Assembly (NCBI GenBank): GCA_964630025.1
Contig: CAZVRG010000019.1
Location: 1 to 19,997 of the forward strand
Direction of reading: 5' to 3'
Source of the DNA: VMFP01 sp964630025
GTDB taxonomy: Bacteria; Patescibacteriota; Andersenbacteria; UBA10190; CAIZMI01
Length of the DNA: 19,997 bases
The notes under the pieces are model-generated. The model did no database searches and was not told the origin of the DNA. It saw nothing but the letters and a program-made list of their open reading frames with translations. Each line of letters begins with the position of its first letter. Within the stretch, counting starts at the first letter, position 1. The position numbers were made by a program, and so were the translations under genes. Positions 5,947 to 13,629 of the stretch are shown here, piece after piece.

Positions 5947-8861
5947 TGTCTGAATGTTACCGTCACATCCTGCACCTCCGGCGTGGCCGCTTGGGTGCCG
6001 GCGAATGTCGCTCGCCATTGTATCCAGCGTCCCGGGAGCGGATCGGTAGAATTAGGAAGCGTCAGCGCAGCGGGAGACGTGTCATAGAATGTGTTGACCG
6101 TTCCGTCCGGGCCGACAAAGAGTGCGCTTTCCAGCGCCGCTTGCGTATCGCCGCGTCGCAGTTGAAATTGAAGCGTACCGGCGTTGAGTAGTGCGTTCCA
6201 ACTCGCGCTTTCCCAAACCGTATTGGCAGATCCGGAATCAAATGCAATGGAATCATACGTTCCCGCGGTGGCAAATCCGGCAGCGTCGGACGATTTGAAA
6301 ATTTGGAACTCGGCGTCGGTTTCCGCGGTCGCGAGGTATGCGTACGTTCCGGCGATGATCACGTCGTTGACGCTTGCGTCTACTTCTTCCACGCCGAGGA
6401 TGGATGGGGATGCAAGATTCGCGAGGTTCACTGTTTGAAACTCCTCATCGCCGCGGTTCGTTCCCACGAATCCGACCGTGCCCGCCACGTCGAGTCCGAG
6501 AATGTCTCCGCCCACGTCGAGCGCACTTCCGCCGCTCACGAGGTGCGGAAGCGCTGGTACGCTCACGTCGAGAATGAAGAGTTCCGGATCTCCGCCGCCG
6601 TTGTTCCGTGTGCCGACGTACAGCTCGGTCCCACGGAGCGCAAGGGATGTCGGGTTCCCTGTGCCCACGGTGTCGTAGGAGCCGAGGAACACGGGCGCGG
6701 CCGGCACGGTGATGTCGTAGACTTGCACGTCGCGCGCCGCGTCGAGTGTTGCGAGAAACAGGGTGGTGTTCGTGCCGCGTATTGCGGTGACGTCGCGATT
6801 CCCTTGGATGTCGATCGTGCCGCGGAGCAACGGGGCTGCAGGGTCCGTCACATCGAGAAGGGTGACCTCCGGGCCGAGCGAGTTTCCGCCGGTCCCGATC
6901 GCGGCGAGGTTACCGGACACAAAGACTGACAGTCCGTCCGCATTTCCCGTCGTGTTGAATGACCCAATCTCGGTCGGACTGGCCGGATTTGCCGTGTCGA
7001 CGATGAGAAGTTCTTTGTCGTTCTTGTCGGTGGCGACGAAGGCGCGATGACCCGAGGTTGCGATGTCGCGGACGGAGTCATTGATTTCCAGTTGCCCGGA
7101 GAATGCGGGTTGCCGCGGTTCGCGAATGTCGAACACGATGAACTCTCCGTTCCCCTCCGTTTTTTCCCGCCCGGCATACGCATAGTCGCCCAGCACGGCC
7201 ACGCTCAAGAGGGGTTTTCCTCCCGACAGGTTGACGCTTCCCAGAGGAGTCGGATTTGCCCAGCCGCCCTCGCCGCCGCCGACGATGGTGAGTTCGCGGT
7301 CGTTGCCGGCCGTCGCGAGGAACGCGTAGTTCCCGACAAAGGCGATTCCCTTCGGTTCCGCTCCGACATTTGTCGTGCCCGCAACACTCAAGTTCCCCGG
7401 TGTCCCCGCGTCAACGCGCTGAAATTCGTTTCCCTGCTGGCGCGTTGCCGTGAACGCAAAACCGCCTTCGGACGCCACATCGTTTGCGCCATTTCCAAGA
7501 TCAAGACTCCCTGCGACGGACGGAATGGCAAGCGTACTGATGTCCACAATGACAAAATCGACATCGCCGTCTCGGGTCACGTAGACGCGCGATCCGGAGA
7601 CAGATACGCCCGTGACATTTGCGTTCCCGGAGAGGTCGAGTGTTCCCACAGTAGTGATATTCGATGGTGTTCCAACATTCACCGTGATGATTTCTGCGGC
7701 ATCACCCGATGTGCCGAGCACAGCGCTTCCCGTACGGAGCGCAAGGGTATTCACGTCTGGGTCTCCGGACAGATTCAGCGTATCGCGGGATGTCGGCAGC
7801 GCGGGATTTTCCAGCGTCGTGGCGATGAGTTCGTCTGCATCGTTTCGACCTTCGCGTCCGACGAGAAGGAGGTTGCTTTCAACGGCAACAGACCGTGCAC
7901 GTGCCGTTCCTGGAAGGTCGACGGGGACTGCGACGAGCGACGTCAGCGGCGTACGAATATCAACGACCGCAAGCTCCGCGACAATGCCGTCGAGCGCGAC
8001 ATAGGCATATCCGCCCGACACGACAACGTCCACGCCCGGAGAAGGCAACACCGCGCTCGCCACCAATTCCGGCGCGGTAATATCCGACACATCAATAACA
8101 ATAAGGCGGCCTGTGGGCCCATCATCAGTGACAAGGTAGGCATACCCGTTTCTCACCGCGACTGCGCGACCATCACCGCTGCCAACAGCGTCAAATGTTC
8201 CGCGCACAACCGGTGCGGTCCAATCCACGGCGCCCGCCAAGCGCACAGAACCGTTTCCTGTCGGCGGCGGGGGCATCGCGAGCACTTCCGTACTTGCAAG
8301 CGTTCCCTGGCGAAAATCCGCTTCCAGTGTTTCCGTCCAGGAAAAGCTTTCCCAGTTCGTCAGCAGTGTTGTGGTGGTGGTTTGTGCTTGCCGTCGTGTG
8401 AACCCGGTTTGCCACGTCACGGTAGAGATCACGCGCCGCGTGTCCGGGTCGCTTGTTCCGCCCTGCGTCACAATGTTGCCGTTTGCGTCACGTTGCGCGT
8501 CTTCTACCCGCACGACGCGCGACAGAATGCCGCGCGTATCCGACGTGCTGGAAAACGCATACCGCGTTTCTGCGCCGGCTGTTTCGATGGTGACGCCATG
8601 ATCGCCAAGGGTGAGTGCTGTCCATGATCGGTCCGCAATCTGCCGAGCCGCCTCCAGTCCTTCGTGTGCATAGGCAGACGCAGCCGTGTGTTCCGGTCCC
8701 GTCTGGATGGCCCACAGCGCGTCAACGGAGAGTGTCGTGATGCCCACGCTGAAAATCCCGAAGACGCCAAAGGCAACAAGCAACTCGATGAGCGCTTGCC
8801 CACTCTGGAGAACGCGTGGAGTACGGAGAGGGAAGGATATGCGTTTCATGCGTCGTATCAC
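5943..8861 (-). CDS. Giant PilV-position minor pilin with LVIVD beta-propeller (putative pilus-tip adhesin)
   Basis: A 972-residue protein. Residues 1-21 are a basic leader; cleavage after G21 leaves QALIELLVAFGVFGIFSVGI with Glu at +5 (E26), a prepilin-type helix. Residues about 45-170 look like a PilV-type pilin domain. From about 214 to 865 there are roughly 14 copies of a 44-48-residue repeat of the form (G)NYAYLAT-x-ELxIVDVSxPxxPxxxGxxDLxG, the LVIVD repeat that builds beta-propellers; 14 copies would make two seven-bladed propellers. The last 99 residues (from FDSGSANTVWESASW) look like a beta-sandwich. The GTG at 8861 overlaps the previous stop as GTGA; ATG 8849 is an alternative start. 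It lies between the FimU-like and PilW-like genes. Inferred role: a pilin that carries its own adhesin or ligand-binding head on the pilus tip. Long plus-strand frames here are antisense shadows. Confidence 0.88.
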   Translation of the reverse strand: MIRRMKRISFPLRTPRVLQSGQALIELLVAFGVFGIFSVGITTLSVDALWAIQTGPEHTAASAYAHEGLEAARQIADRSWTALTLGDHGVTIETAGAETRYAFSSTSDTRGILSRVVRVEDAQRDANGNIVTQGGTSDPDTRRVISTVTWQTGFTRRQAQTTTTTLLTNWESFSWTETLEADFRQGTLASTEVLAMPPPPTGNGSVRLAGAVDWTAPVVRGTFDAVGSGDGRAVAVRNGYAYLVTDDGPTGRLIVIDVSDITAPELVASAVLPSPGVDVVVSGGYAYVALDGIVAELAVVDIRTPLTSLVAVPVDLPGTARARSVAVESNLLLVGREGRNDADELIATTLENPALPTSRDTLNLSGDPDVNTLALRTGSAVLGTSGDAAEIITVNVGTPSNITTVGTLDLSGNANVTGVSVSGSRVYVTRDGDVDFVIVDISTLAIPSVAGSLDLGNGANDVASEGGFAFTATRQQGNEFQRVDAGTPGNLSVAGTTNVGAEPKGIAFVGNYAFLATAGNDRELTIVGGGEGGWANPTPLGSVNLSGGKPLLSVAVLGDYAYAGREKTEGNGEFIVFDIREPRQPAFSGQLEINDSVRDIATSGHRAFVATDKNDKELLIVDTANPASPTEIGSFNTTGNADGLSVFVSGNLAAIGTGGNSLGPEVTLLDVTDPAAPLLRGTIDIQGNRDVTAIRGTNTTLFLATLDAARDVQVYDITVPAAPVFLGSYDTVGTGNPTSLALRGTELYVGTRNNGGGDPELFILDVSVPALPHLVSGGSALDVGGDILGLDVAGTVGFVGTNRGDEEFQTVNLANLASPSILGVEEVDASVNDVIIAGTYAYLATAETDAEFQIFKSSDAAGFATAGTYDSIAFDSGSANTVWESASWNALLNAGTLQFQLRRGDTQAALESALFVGPDGTVNTFYDTSPAALTLPNSTDPLPGRWIQWRATFAGTQAATPEVQDVTVTFRQ

Positions 8862-9400
8862 TCAATATCAACAACGCCGCGTCCATTCACAGAAACGGTT
8901 TTTGTTTGTCCATTCGCTGTGCGGAGCGTCATTGTCCCGGGGGTACTGGTTGTGCCGCGCCGCTCGGTAAAGAGAATGTCCTGCCCACCGCCGGTGAGCG
9001 CAACGGTCGTGATATCGACGGAGGTGGGAAGTGCGTGTACCGCATTTTCTGCCGCTCCAGGGACGTACGTGCTGCCGCGAAACAGTACCCACTGATCAGT
9101 CGGCGTGATGTCCACATGCAAGCCGTGCGCCGTATCGTTCGTTCCCGCACTCGCTGCGGTCTGTACGCGACGGAGATCTGCTGCAAGCGCTGCCGCTTCT
9201 GTGTGCAGCAGTGCGTTTGTCTGAAATTGCTGTGAGACGGGCACGATAAGCGCAAGAAGAATCGCGATGATTGTGATCACCAATGCAGTCTCCAGAATCG
9301 TAAAGCCGGCCGATGACGCGATCTGAAAACCATAGCCGGTGCGTCTGCGACCATTCCGCACCACGTGCTGCTCTCCGCGCGCTGGTTGCTGTGTGTTCAT
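8858..9400 (-). CDS. FimU/GspH-like minor prepilin
   Basis: A 180-residue prepilin with the helix GFTILETALVITIIAILLAL, cleavage before F33 and Glu at +5 (E37). After the helix comes ALLHTEAAALAADLRRVQTAA, the GspH/FimT-type continuation, and then a beta-rich domain (VDITPTDQWVLFRGSTYVPG). The ATG at 9400 overlaps the pilC stop as ATGA, but it gives an unusually long 32-residue basic leader (GRRR at 17-20). Internal GTG codons at residues 13 and 14 could give a shorter leader. First of the minor pilins in the operon, where fimU sits in pseudomonad clusters. FimU-type subunits link the minor-pilin tip complex to the major pilin. Confidence 0.87.
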   Translation of the reverse strand: MNTQQPARGEQHVVRNGRRRTGYGFQIASSAGFTILETALVITIIAILLALIVPVSQQFQTNALLHTEAAALAADLRRVQTAASAGTNDTAHGLHVDITPTDQWVLFRGSTYVPGAAENAVHALPTSVDITTVALTGGGQDILFTERRGTTSTPGTMTLRTANGQTKTVSVNGRGVVDIE

Positions 9401-10614
9401 TTCGTCAATGACCCGGTGAGTTGATAAATGGGTGCGAGAATTGCGAGCGCAACTCCCCCGACGACAAGTCCGACAAGAATGAGCAACACGGGCTCCAGGG
9501 ACGTGGTGAGATTCTTGGTAAGCTGCGCCACTTCTTCCTCGGCAAAATCTGCAAGGTACAGAAGGACATCGTGCAGCTTTCCCGTTTCTTCACCAACCGC
9601 CACCATCTGGCTGTGCAGCGGGGGGAAAAGCTGCGGATATTTTGCAAGAATAGTCGCAATGGCAAGACCGCGCTGCGTTTGCGCGCGCACATCCCGCAAG
9701 GCTTCTTGGAACCGTGCGTTCGATACCGCCGTACTCGTGATGTCCAGCGCTTCGGTAATGGGAATCCCGCTGCGGATCAGTGATCCCAAGATGCGTTCTG
9801 TCCGCGCAAGATTCAATTGGCGAATCAGGTATCCGACTACGGGAAGCCGGAGCACCATCCGATGCAGAGACGGGCGAAGAAAAGACAGTCGGAAGACCAC
9901 CAACGATCCAAGCACCAAGAAAAGCGCAGTTGCTCCGATGCGGATGCCGTGATCAGAGAGTTGTCGCGCGATAAACAAAAAGATACGCGTCGTGAGAGGC
10001 AGGTCGAGTTGAAATGATTCAAACACGGTCAGGAGACGCGGGAGCACAAATGTACTAAGGAGTATGCCGAGTACCAGTGTTGCGCCGATGACCATGGTGG
10101 GATACAACAATGCGCTGCGCACCGCCCGGCGCAGTTGGAGATCTTTTTCGAGTTGGAGCGCCAATCGTTCCAAGCTTTCTGGAAGAGCGCCGCCCGCCTC
10201 TCCCCACCGAAGAATAGAGATAAACAATGGAGGGAACACGTTCGGGAATCGTGCACAGGCCACCGACAACGCTTCGCCGCGCTGAATGTCTGCATGGACA
10301 GCGCGTAATGCGCGGCCCAGTCCTGTATGGGTTGTCTGCGCCACAAGAATAGTGAACGCTCGATCAACTGTCAGTCCCGCCCGGAGCATGAGCGCGAGGT
10401 GACGTGCCAGCAGTACCCGCTCGACAGTGGACGCGCGCGCCGTTGCAGCGTTCCACCACGCGGCGAAGGACCACGTGGGCATGTGCTCTTGGATACCGAG
10501 CACAAGGAACCCTTGCGCGCGGAGAGCGGTGACAACTTCGTGGCGCGACGAGGCATCCCAGGTGCCCCGTCGGAGCGCGCCATCAGTTGTTGTCGCTGTA
10601 TAGCGATATTTCAT
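9397..10614 (-). CDS. pilC: PilC/GspF type IV pilus inner-membrane platform protein
   Basis: PilC is the polytopic membrane platform on which the ATPase drives pilin insertion. The 405-residue product begins MKYRYTATTTDGALRRGTWD, the standard N-terminus of this family. It has two GspF repeats at about 66-190 and 268-392, each with the pattern LxxMLRAGLTVDRAF or LxSLIRSGIPITEAL and a later EAGGALPESLE or EETGKLHDVLL. Transmembrane helices lie at about 169-192, 225-243 and 375-397. It starts one base after the pilB stop and overlaps the next gene by ATGA. Length and layout are typical of the family; no anomaly seen. Confidence 0.96.
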   Translation of the reverse strand: MKYRYTATTTDGALRRGTWDASSRHEVVTALRAQGFLVLGIQEHMPTWSFAAWWNAATARASTVERVLLARHLALMLRAGLTVDRAFTILVAQTTHTGLGRALRAVHADIQRGEALSVACARFPNVFPPLFISILRWGEAGGALPESLERLALQLEKDLQLRRAVRSALLYPTMVIGATLVLGILLSTFVLPRLLTVFESFQLDLPLTTRIFLFIARQLSDHGIRIGATALFLVLGSLVVFRLSFLRPSLHRMVLRLPVVGYLIRQLNLARTERILGSLIRSGIPITEALDITSTAVSNARFQEALRDVRAQTQRGLAIATILAKYPQLFPPLHSQMVAVGEETGKLHDVLLYLADFAEEEVAQLTKNLTTSLEPVLLILVGLVVGGVALAILAPIYQLTGSLTK

Positions 10615-10615
10615 G

Positions 10616-12307
10616 TCATTCTTGTGCGGCGCTCATGATTTCTTCAACCGTTGTGACGCCTTTCAGCACTTTTTCTATCCCGTCTTCGAACATGGTGGTC
10701 ATACCCTGCTCGATGGCCACACTCTTTATTTCCGCGGCACTTGCTTTGCGCACGATGAGGGGCTGAAGAGCGTCATGCGTCACAAGCACCTCATAGATGC
10801 CGATGCGTCCGCGGTAGCCGTTTCCATTGCAGGTGGGACACCCTGCGCCGCGTGCGACAGACACATGCTTTCCGAGCTCCTGTTTGAGAGGAGACTGATC
10901 AGAGAGCAGGCCCTGCAACATTTCCCGCTGTGTTTCGGGGAGCGGCGCGCGGGTTTTGCATGCGTCGCAGATGCGCCTGACGAGACGCTGTGCAATCACC
11001 ACGTTGACCGAGCTCGCGGCCAAGAACGGCTCCACCCCTAAATCAAGGAGTCGGGGGAGGGCAGTCGCGGCGTCATTGGTGTGGAGCGTGGACAGCACCA
11101 AGTGTCCCGTGAGGGCCGCGTTGACGGCGATGTCCGCCGTCTCTCCGTCGCGGATTTCTCCAACCATTATGATGTCCGGATCCTGTCGGACAATGCTTCG
11201 CAGTCCGCGGGCAAACGTCAACTCTGTCCGCGTGTTCACTTGAATCTGGTTCACGCCTTCAATGCGGTACTCGACGGGATCCTCGATCGTTGTGATATTC
11301 ACCTCGCGCGTATTCAGTACTTTCAGGATCGCGTACAACGTGGTCGTTTTCCCCGATCCTGTTGGACCGGTTGCGAGAATCATGCCATACGGGCGCAGGA
11401 ACGCCTCGCGTACTTTTTGCAGATCTGCCGTTCGGAGGCCAAGGCTCTCCAACGTATAACTGCGCAGTTTTTGCGCAAGCAGTCGCAAGACCGCTTTCTC
11501 GCCGTAAATGGTGGGAACGATTGATACGCGAATGTCGAGTTTCTCTTCGGACGTGTCAAACGAGAGTTGACCGTCTTGCGCGGCGAGGTGCTCATCCGTC
11601 CGGAGACGCGCGAGCACTTTTATGCGCGTGATCGCCAGCATGTACACCCGTGAATCGAGTGTGATGACGTCATGCAGAATGCCATCCACGCGGAACCGCA
11701 CCGCAACCTCATGTTCCATGGGTTCCAGGTGAATATCCGATGCACGTGCTTGGTATGCGTAGGTAAAAATCGTGTCCACCAGACGAATCACCGGGAGATC
11801 CTCTGCGCTGATTTTCGTGCTCGTGCCATCCACCGCAGAGACATGCTCGCCAAGGAGTTTCGCAAACTCTTCGTGAATGGTGCGTTGATATGCGCGCTGC
11901 GCCTCCTCGATTGCATGCGCGGGCGCATAGCGAGCAGCCACGGACGCGCCGAGATGTTTTTCGATGGCTTGAATGGTTTCAAGATCCGATGGGTCATGCA
12001 TCGCCAAGAGCGGCGTCGAGCCCTCCATGTCGTACAGAATCAGTCTCTGTGTGCGTGCAAGCGTCTCCGGTAATCGGCGAACAAGTTCTGGATCGAGACG
12101 CTTTTCCCGAAGGTTTGCAAACGGCACACCGTACGCGTCCGCAATGCGCTGTCCCAGCGTGGTCTCCTCGAGAATATTCAAGCTCACCAGCGCGTCTTCG
12201 ACCGAGGTTCCACTTTTCTCCGCCTCTTTCACCGCGCGCGCGAAGTGTTCCGCGTCAATGATTCCCGCTTCAACGAGAATTTTTTCAAGCGTGGATGGTT
12301 CAAGCAC
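10616..12307 (-). CDS. pilB: PilB/GspE type IV pilus extension ATPase
   Basis: PilB is the hexameric cytoplasmic ATPase that powers pilus extension. From the GTG at 12307 the product has 563 residues. It has an N-terminal T2SSE_N/MshEN-like domain (1-140), a central RASDIHLEP segment (188-196), Walker A GPTGSGKT (314-321), the Asp-box TTIEDPVEYRIEG (339-351), Walker B DIIMVGEIRDGET (378-390), the His-box STLHTND (406-412), and a zinc-binding tetracysteine CDAC (447-450) and CPTC (490-493). The C-terminal EQGMTTMFEDGIEKVLKGVT is typical. The start is set by GGAGG ten bases upstream, the clearest Shine-Dalgarno in the window, with TATACT further upstream. The frame extends upstream to an ATG at 12355, but that would run through the promoter. 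Zinc-site architecture favours PilB over PilT. Confidence 0.97.
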   Translation of the reverse strand: MLEPSTLEKILVEAGIIDAEHFARAVKEAEKSGTSVEDALVSLNILEETTLGQRIADAYGVPFANLREKRLDPELVRRLPETLARTQRLILYDMEGSTPLLAMHDPSDLETIQAIEKHLGASVAARYAPAHAIEEAQRAYQRTIHEEFAKLLGEHVSAVDGTSTKISAEDLPVIRLVDTIFTYAYQARASDIHLEPMEHEVAVRFRVDGILHDVITLDSRVYMLAITRIKVLARLRTDEHLAAQDGQLSFDTSEEKLDIRVSIVPTIYGEKAVLRLLAQKLRSYTLESLGLRTADLQKVREAFLRPYGMILATGPTGSGKTTTLYAILKVLNTREVNITTIEDPVEYRIEGVNQIQVNTRTELTFARGLRSIVRQDPDIIMVGEIRDGETADIAVNAALTGHLVLSTLHTNDAATALPRLLDLGVEPFLAASSVNVVIAQRLVRRICDACKTRAPLPETQREMLQGLLSDQSPLKQELGKHVSVARGAGCPTCNGNGYRGRIGIYEVLVTHDALQPLIVRKASAAEIKSVAIEQGMTTMFEDGIEKVLKGVTTVEEIMSAAQE

Positions 12308-12328
12308 GATGTGTGTTCCTCCAGCTGC

Positions 12329-12334
12329 AGTATA
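12329..12334 (-). promoter_or_regulatory. Candidate pilB operon promoter (-10)
   Basis: TATACT on the minus strand lies 21 bases before the GTG at 12307; with GGAGG in between, this is a conventional leader of about 14 bases. The surrounding TTTTCTTCCGAGGTATACTGC resembles the pilMN promoter. The -35 is not clear. The 94-base spacer is shared with the divergent dedA promoter. Confidence 0.5.
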
Positions 12335-12360
12335 CCTCGGAAGAAAACGCAGCACGCCTC

Positions 12361-12390
12361 TTCACCTTCTCCAAGAAGAACCCGTATACT
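12361..12390 (+). promoter_or_regulatory. Candidate dedA promoter
   Basis: TTCACC (12361-12366), an 18-base spacer and TATACT (12385-12390), ending 11 bases before the ATG at 12402. The transcript would have a leader of only about four to five bases and there is no Shine-Dalgarno. Divergent from the pilB promoter. Confidence 0.5.
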
Positions 12391-12401
12391 CTCCAGTAGC
12401 G

Positions 12402-13073
12402 ATGTTGGATCTTCGTTCTCTCTTGGAGTGGGCCGGCTATACCGGCATTGCTGCAATCGTCTTTGCGGAGTCTGGGTTGCTGGTCGGGTTTTTCCTGCCC
12501 GGTGACAGCTTGCTGTTCACGGCAGGGTTCCTTGCCTCGCAGGGCGTGTTTGATATTCTCCCGCTCACGCTCCTGTGCTTTGTTGCTGCGGTGACGGGTG
12601 ACTCGGTGGGGTATGCGTTTGGGAATCGCATCGGCCGAAAAATTTTCGTCCGCGAGGATTCCCTGTTTTTTCATCGCGCAAATCTTCTTCGCGCGGAGCA
12701 GTTCTATCTGAAGCACGGAGGAAAAGCGATTGTGCTTGCGCGTTTTCTGCCGGTGGTGCGCACCTTTGCGCCTATCTTGGCGGGAGTCGGCGCCATGCGG
12801 TATCCGCGGTTTTTTGCCTACAACGTGGTTGGGGGTTTTGCGTGGGCAGTCGGGGTAACGCTTGCCGGATATTTCCTTGGCAGCACGGTTCCTGATGTGG
12901 ACCAGTATCTTCTCCCGATTGTGCTCGGTATTGTTGTCCTTTCCGTTCTTCCGACGCTCTTTCATCTTCTGCGTCACAAAGAAGATCGTGCGCGCACCTT
13001 GCGCACACTGCAGAGCGTTGTGCAGCGTGTGGTCTCGCGCGTATCCTCTCGAAACGCGCCGCGCACCAATTGA
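12402..13073 (+). CDS. DedA-family membrane protein (SNARE-associated/VTT domain)
   Basis: DedA proteins are polytopic inner-membrane proteins; characterised members act in lipid carrier or phospholipid flipping and membrane homeostasis. The 223-residue product carries the family signatures: FAESGLLVGFFLPGDSLLF at about 21-39 (E23, D35), GDSVGYAFGNRIGRK at 66-80, and ARFLPVVRTFAPILAG at 113-128 (R114, R120). There are about four to five hydrophobic segments and a basic C-terminal tail (RHKEDRARTLRTLQ). The ATG at 12402 lies just after a TATACT -10; in-frame extension upstream would run through pilB's promoter. It is divergent from pilB and followed by a DUF1761-like gene. The exact substrate cannot be told. 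A large minus-strand frame across this gene is an antisense shadow. Confidence 0.93.
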   Translation: MLDLRSLLEWAGYTGIAAIVFAESGLLVGFFLPGDSLLFTAGFLASQGVFDILPLTLLCFVAAVTGDSVGYAFGNRIGRKIFVREDSLFFHRANLLRAEQFYLKHGGKAIVLARFLPVVRTFAPILAGVGAMRYPRFFAYNVVGGFAWAVGVTLAGYFLGSTVPDVDQYLLPIVLGIVVLSVLPTLFHLLRHKEDRARTLRTLQSVVQRVVSRVSSRNAPRTN

Positions 13074-13116
13074 CACGGCGCACACTATCGGTACGGAAAT
13101 TCTGATATCATAGGAT

Positions 13117-13155
13117 ATGGAGGAGGGCTTTACTTCTTCACGTATTTTTCTATGA
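13117..13155 (+). CDS. Possible 12-codon leader peptide upstream of the DUF1761-like gene
   Basis: ATG GAG GAG GGC opens a 12-codon frame (MEEGFTSSRIFL) whose TGA overlaps the ATG of the next gene as ATGA. A -10-like TATCAT (13106-13111) ends five bases before this ATG, matching the leaderless pattern seen elsewhere here. The GGAGGAGGG inside it is about 24 bases from the next ATG, too far for a normal Shine-Dalgarno. It may be a coupling leader or only part of an untranslated region. Confidence 0.3.
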   Translation: MEEGFTSSRIFL

Positions 13156-13526
13156 CGGCATACATCATCGTTGGAGCGATCGCGACATGGATTCTCGGGT
13201 GGTTGTGGTATCAGTATCTCTTCCCGAAAGTTCGCGAGGAGCTTGGTGGCGCAGATGCGGGACAAGGAAAAGTGTTTGTCCTTTCCGCCCTTGCGCTGCT
13301 GATCTTTGCGGCAGCATTGGGAACATTCATGCGGAATCGTGGGGTCGTTGATATGGCAGACACGCTTCGTCTGGCCTTTAAAACCTGGCTCGGTTTTGTG
13401 CTGCCGGTGATTGTGATGACATGGGCGCCGACCAAAAAGTCGGTCAATGTGCTGGTTGCCGGTGCGGGCTATTGGTTGATTGCGGCGGTTATCCTCGCCA
13501 TCCTCGCGGACTGGATGATTCTTTAA
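13152..13526 (+). CDS. DUF1761-like small membrane protein
   Basis: A 124-residue protein with about four transmembrane helices: 4-24 (YIIVGAIATWILGWLWYQYLF), 45-60 (LSALALLIFAAALGTF), 80-94 (WLGFVLPVIVMTWAP) and 101-122. The features WILGWLWYQYLFPK near the start, TWLGFVLPV in the middle and AGYWLIAAVILA near the end match what I remember of DUF1761, a family of unknown function. It lies 78 bases after dedA and may be transcribed with it or from the TATCAT at 13106. A hairpin and then a strong terminator follow. The family call is from memory of motifs; the membrane topology is clear. Confidence 0.75.
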   Translation: MTAYIIVGAIATWILGWLWYQYLFPKVREELGGADAGQGKVFVLSALALLIFAAALGTFMRNRGVVDMADTLRLAFKTWLGFVLPVIVMTWAPTKKSVNVLVAGAGYWLIAAVILAILADWMIL

Positions 13527-13531
13527 AGTCT

Positions 13532-13557
13532 GGAAGAGGGAGTGGGCTCCCTCTTCC
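13532..13557 (+). terminator. Hairpin after the DUF1761-like gene
   Basis: A perfect 11-bp stem (GGAAGAGGGAG, 13532-13542, with CTCCCTCTTCC, 13547-13557) with loop TGGG, six bases after the stop codon. No U-tract follows, so it may stabilise the 3' end while the next hairpin does the terminating. Confidence 0.5.
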
Positions 13558-13582
13558 ATGCATCACCCTCCACAAAGTTTTG

Positions 13583-13629
13583 TATCGCAAAAAGCCCGGG
13601 GCCCACGAGACCCGCGGCTTTTTGCGATA
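13583..13629. terminator. Bidirectional terminator-like hairpin carrying the 14-base loop motif
   Basis: A perfect 14-bp outer stem (TATCGCAAAAAGCC, 13583-13596, with GGCTTTTTGCGATA, 13616-13629) plus an inner CGGG/CCCG (13597-13600 with 13611-13614), leaving loop GCCCACGAGA. The A5/T5 runs within the stem make it a bidirectional intrinsic terminator type. The loop region contains GGGGCCCACGAGAC (13598-13611), which recurs in the next hairpin. Confidence 0.7.

Noticed and set aside
6269..8222. Possible CRISPR or DNA tandem array because of regular spacing of similar segments
   Set aside because: The periodicity is about 138 bases and exists at protein level (LVIVD repeats) with diverged codons; there are no identical short repeats with unique spacers.
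7047..8627. Long plus-strand open frame of 526 codons opposite the propeller gene
   Set aside because: Its translation is rich in Arg, Cys and His without domains, while the minus strand encodes a regular repeat protein with a prepilin signal. It is an antisense shadow of a GC-rich repetitive gene.
12300..13559. Minus-strand open frame of 419 codons across dedA and the DUF1761-like gene
   Set aside because: Low-complexity Lys/Arg/Gln/His composition with no recognisable domain, and it runs opposite two clear membrane proteins and over promoters.
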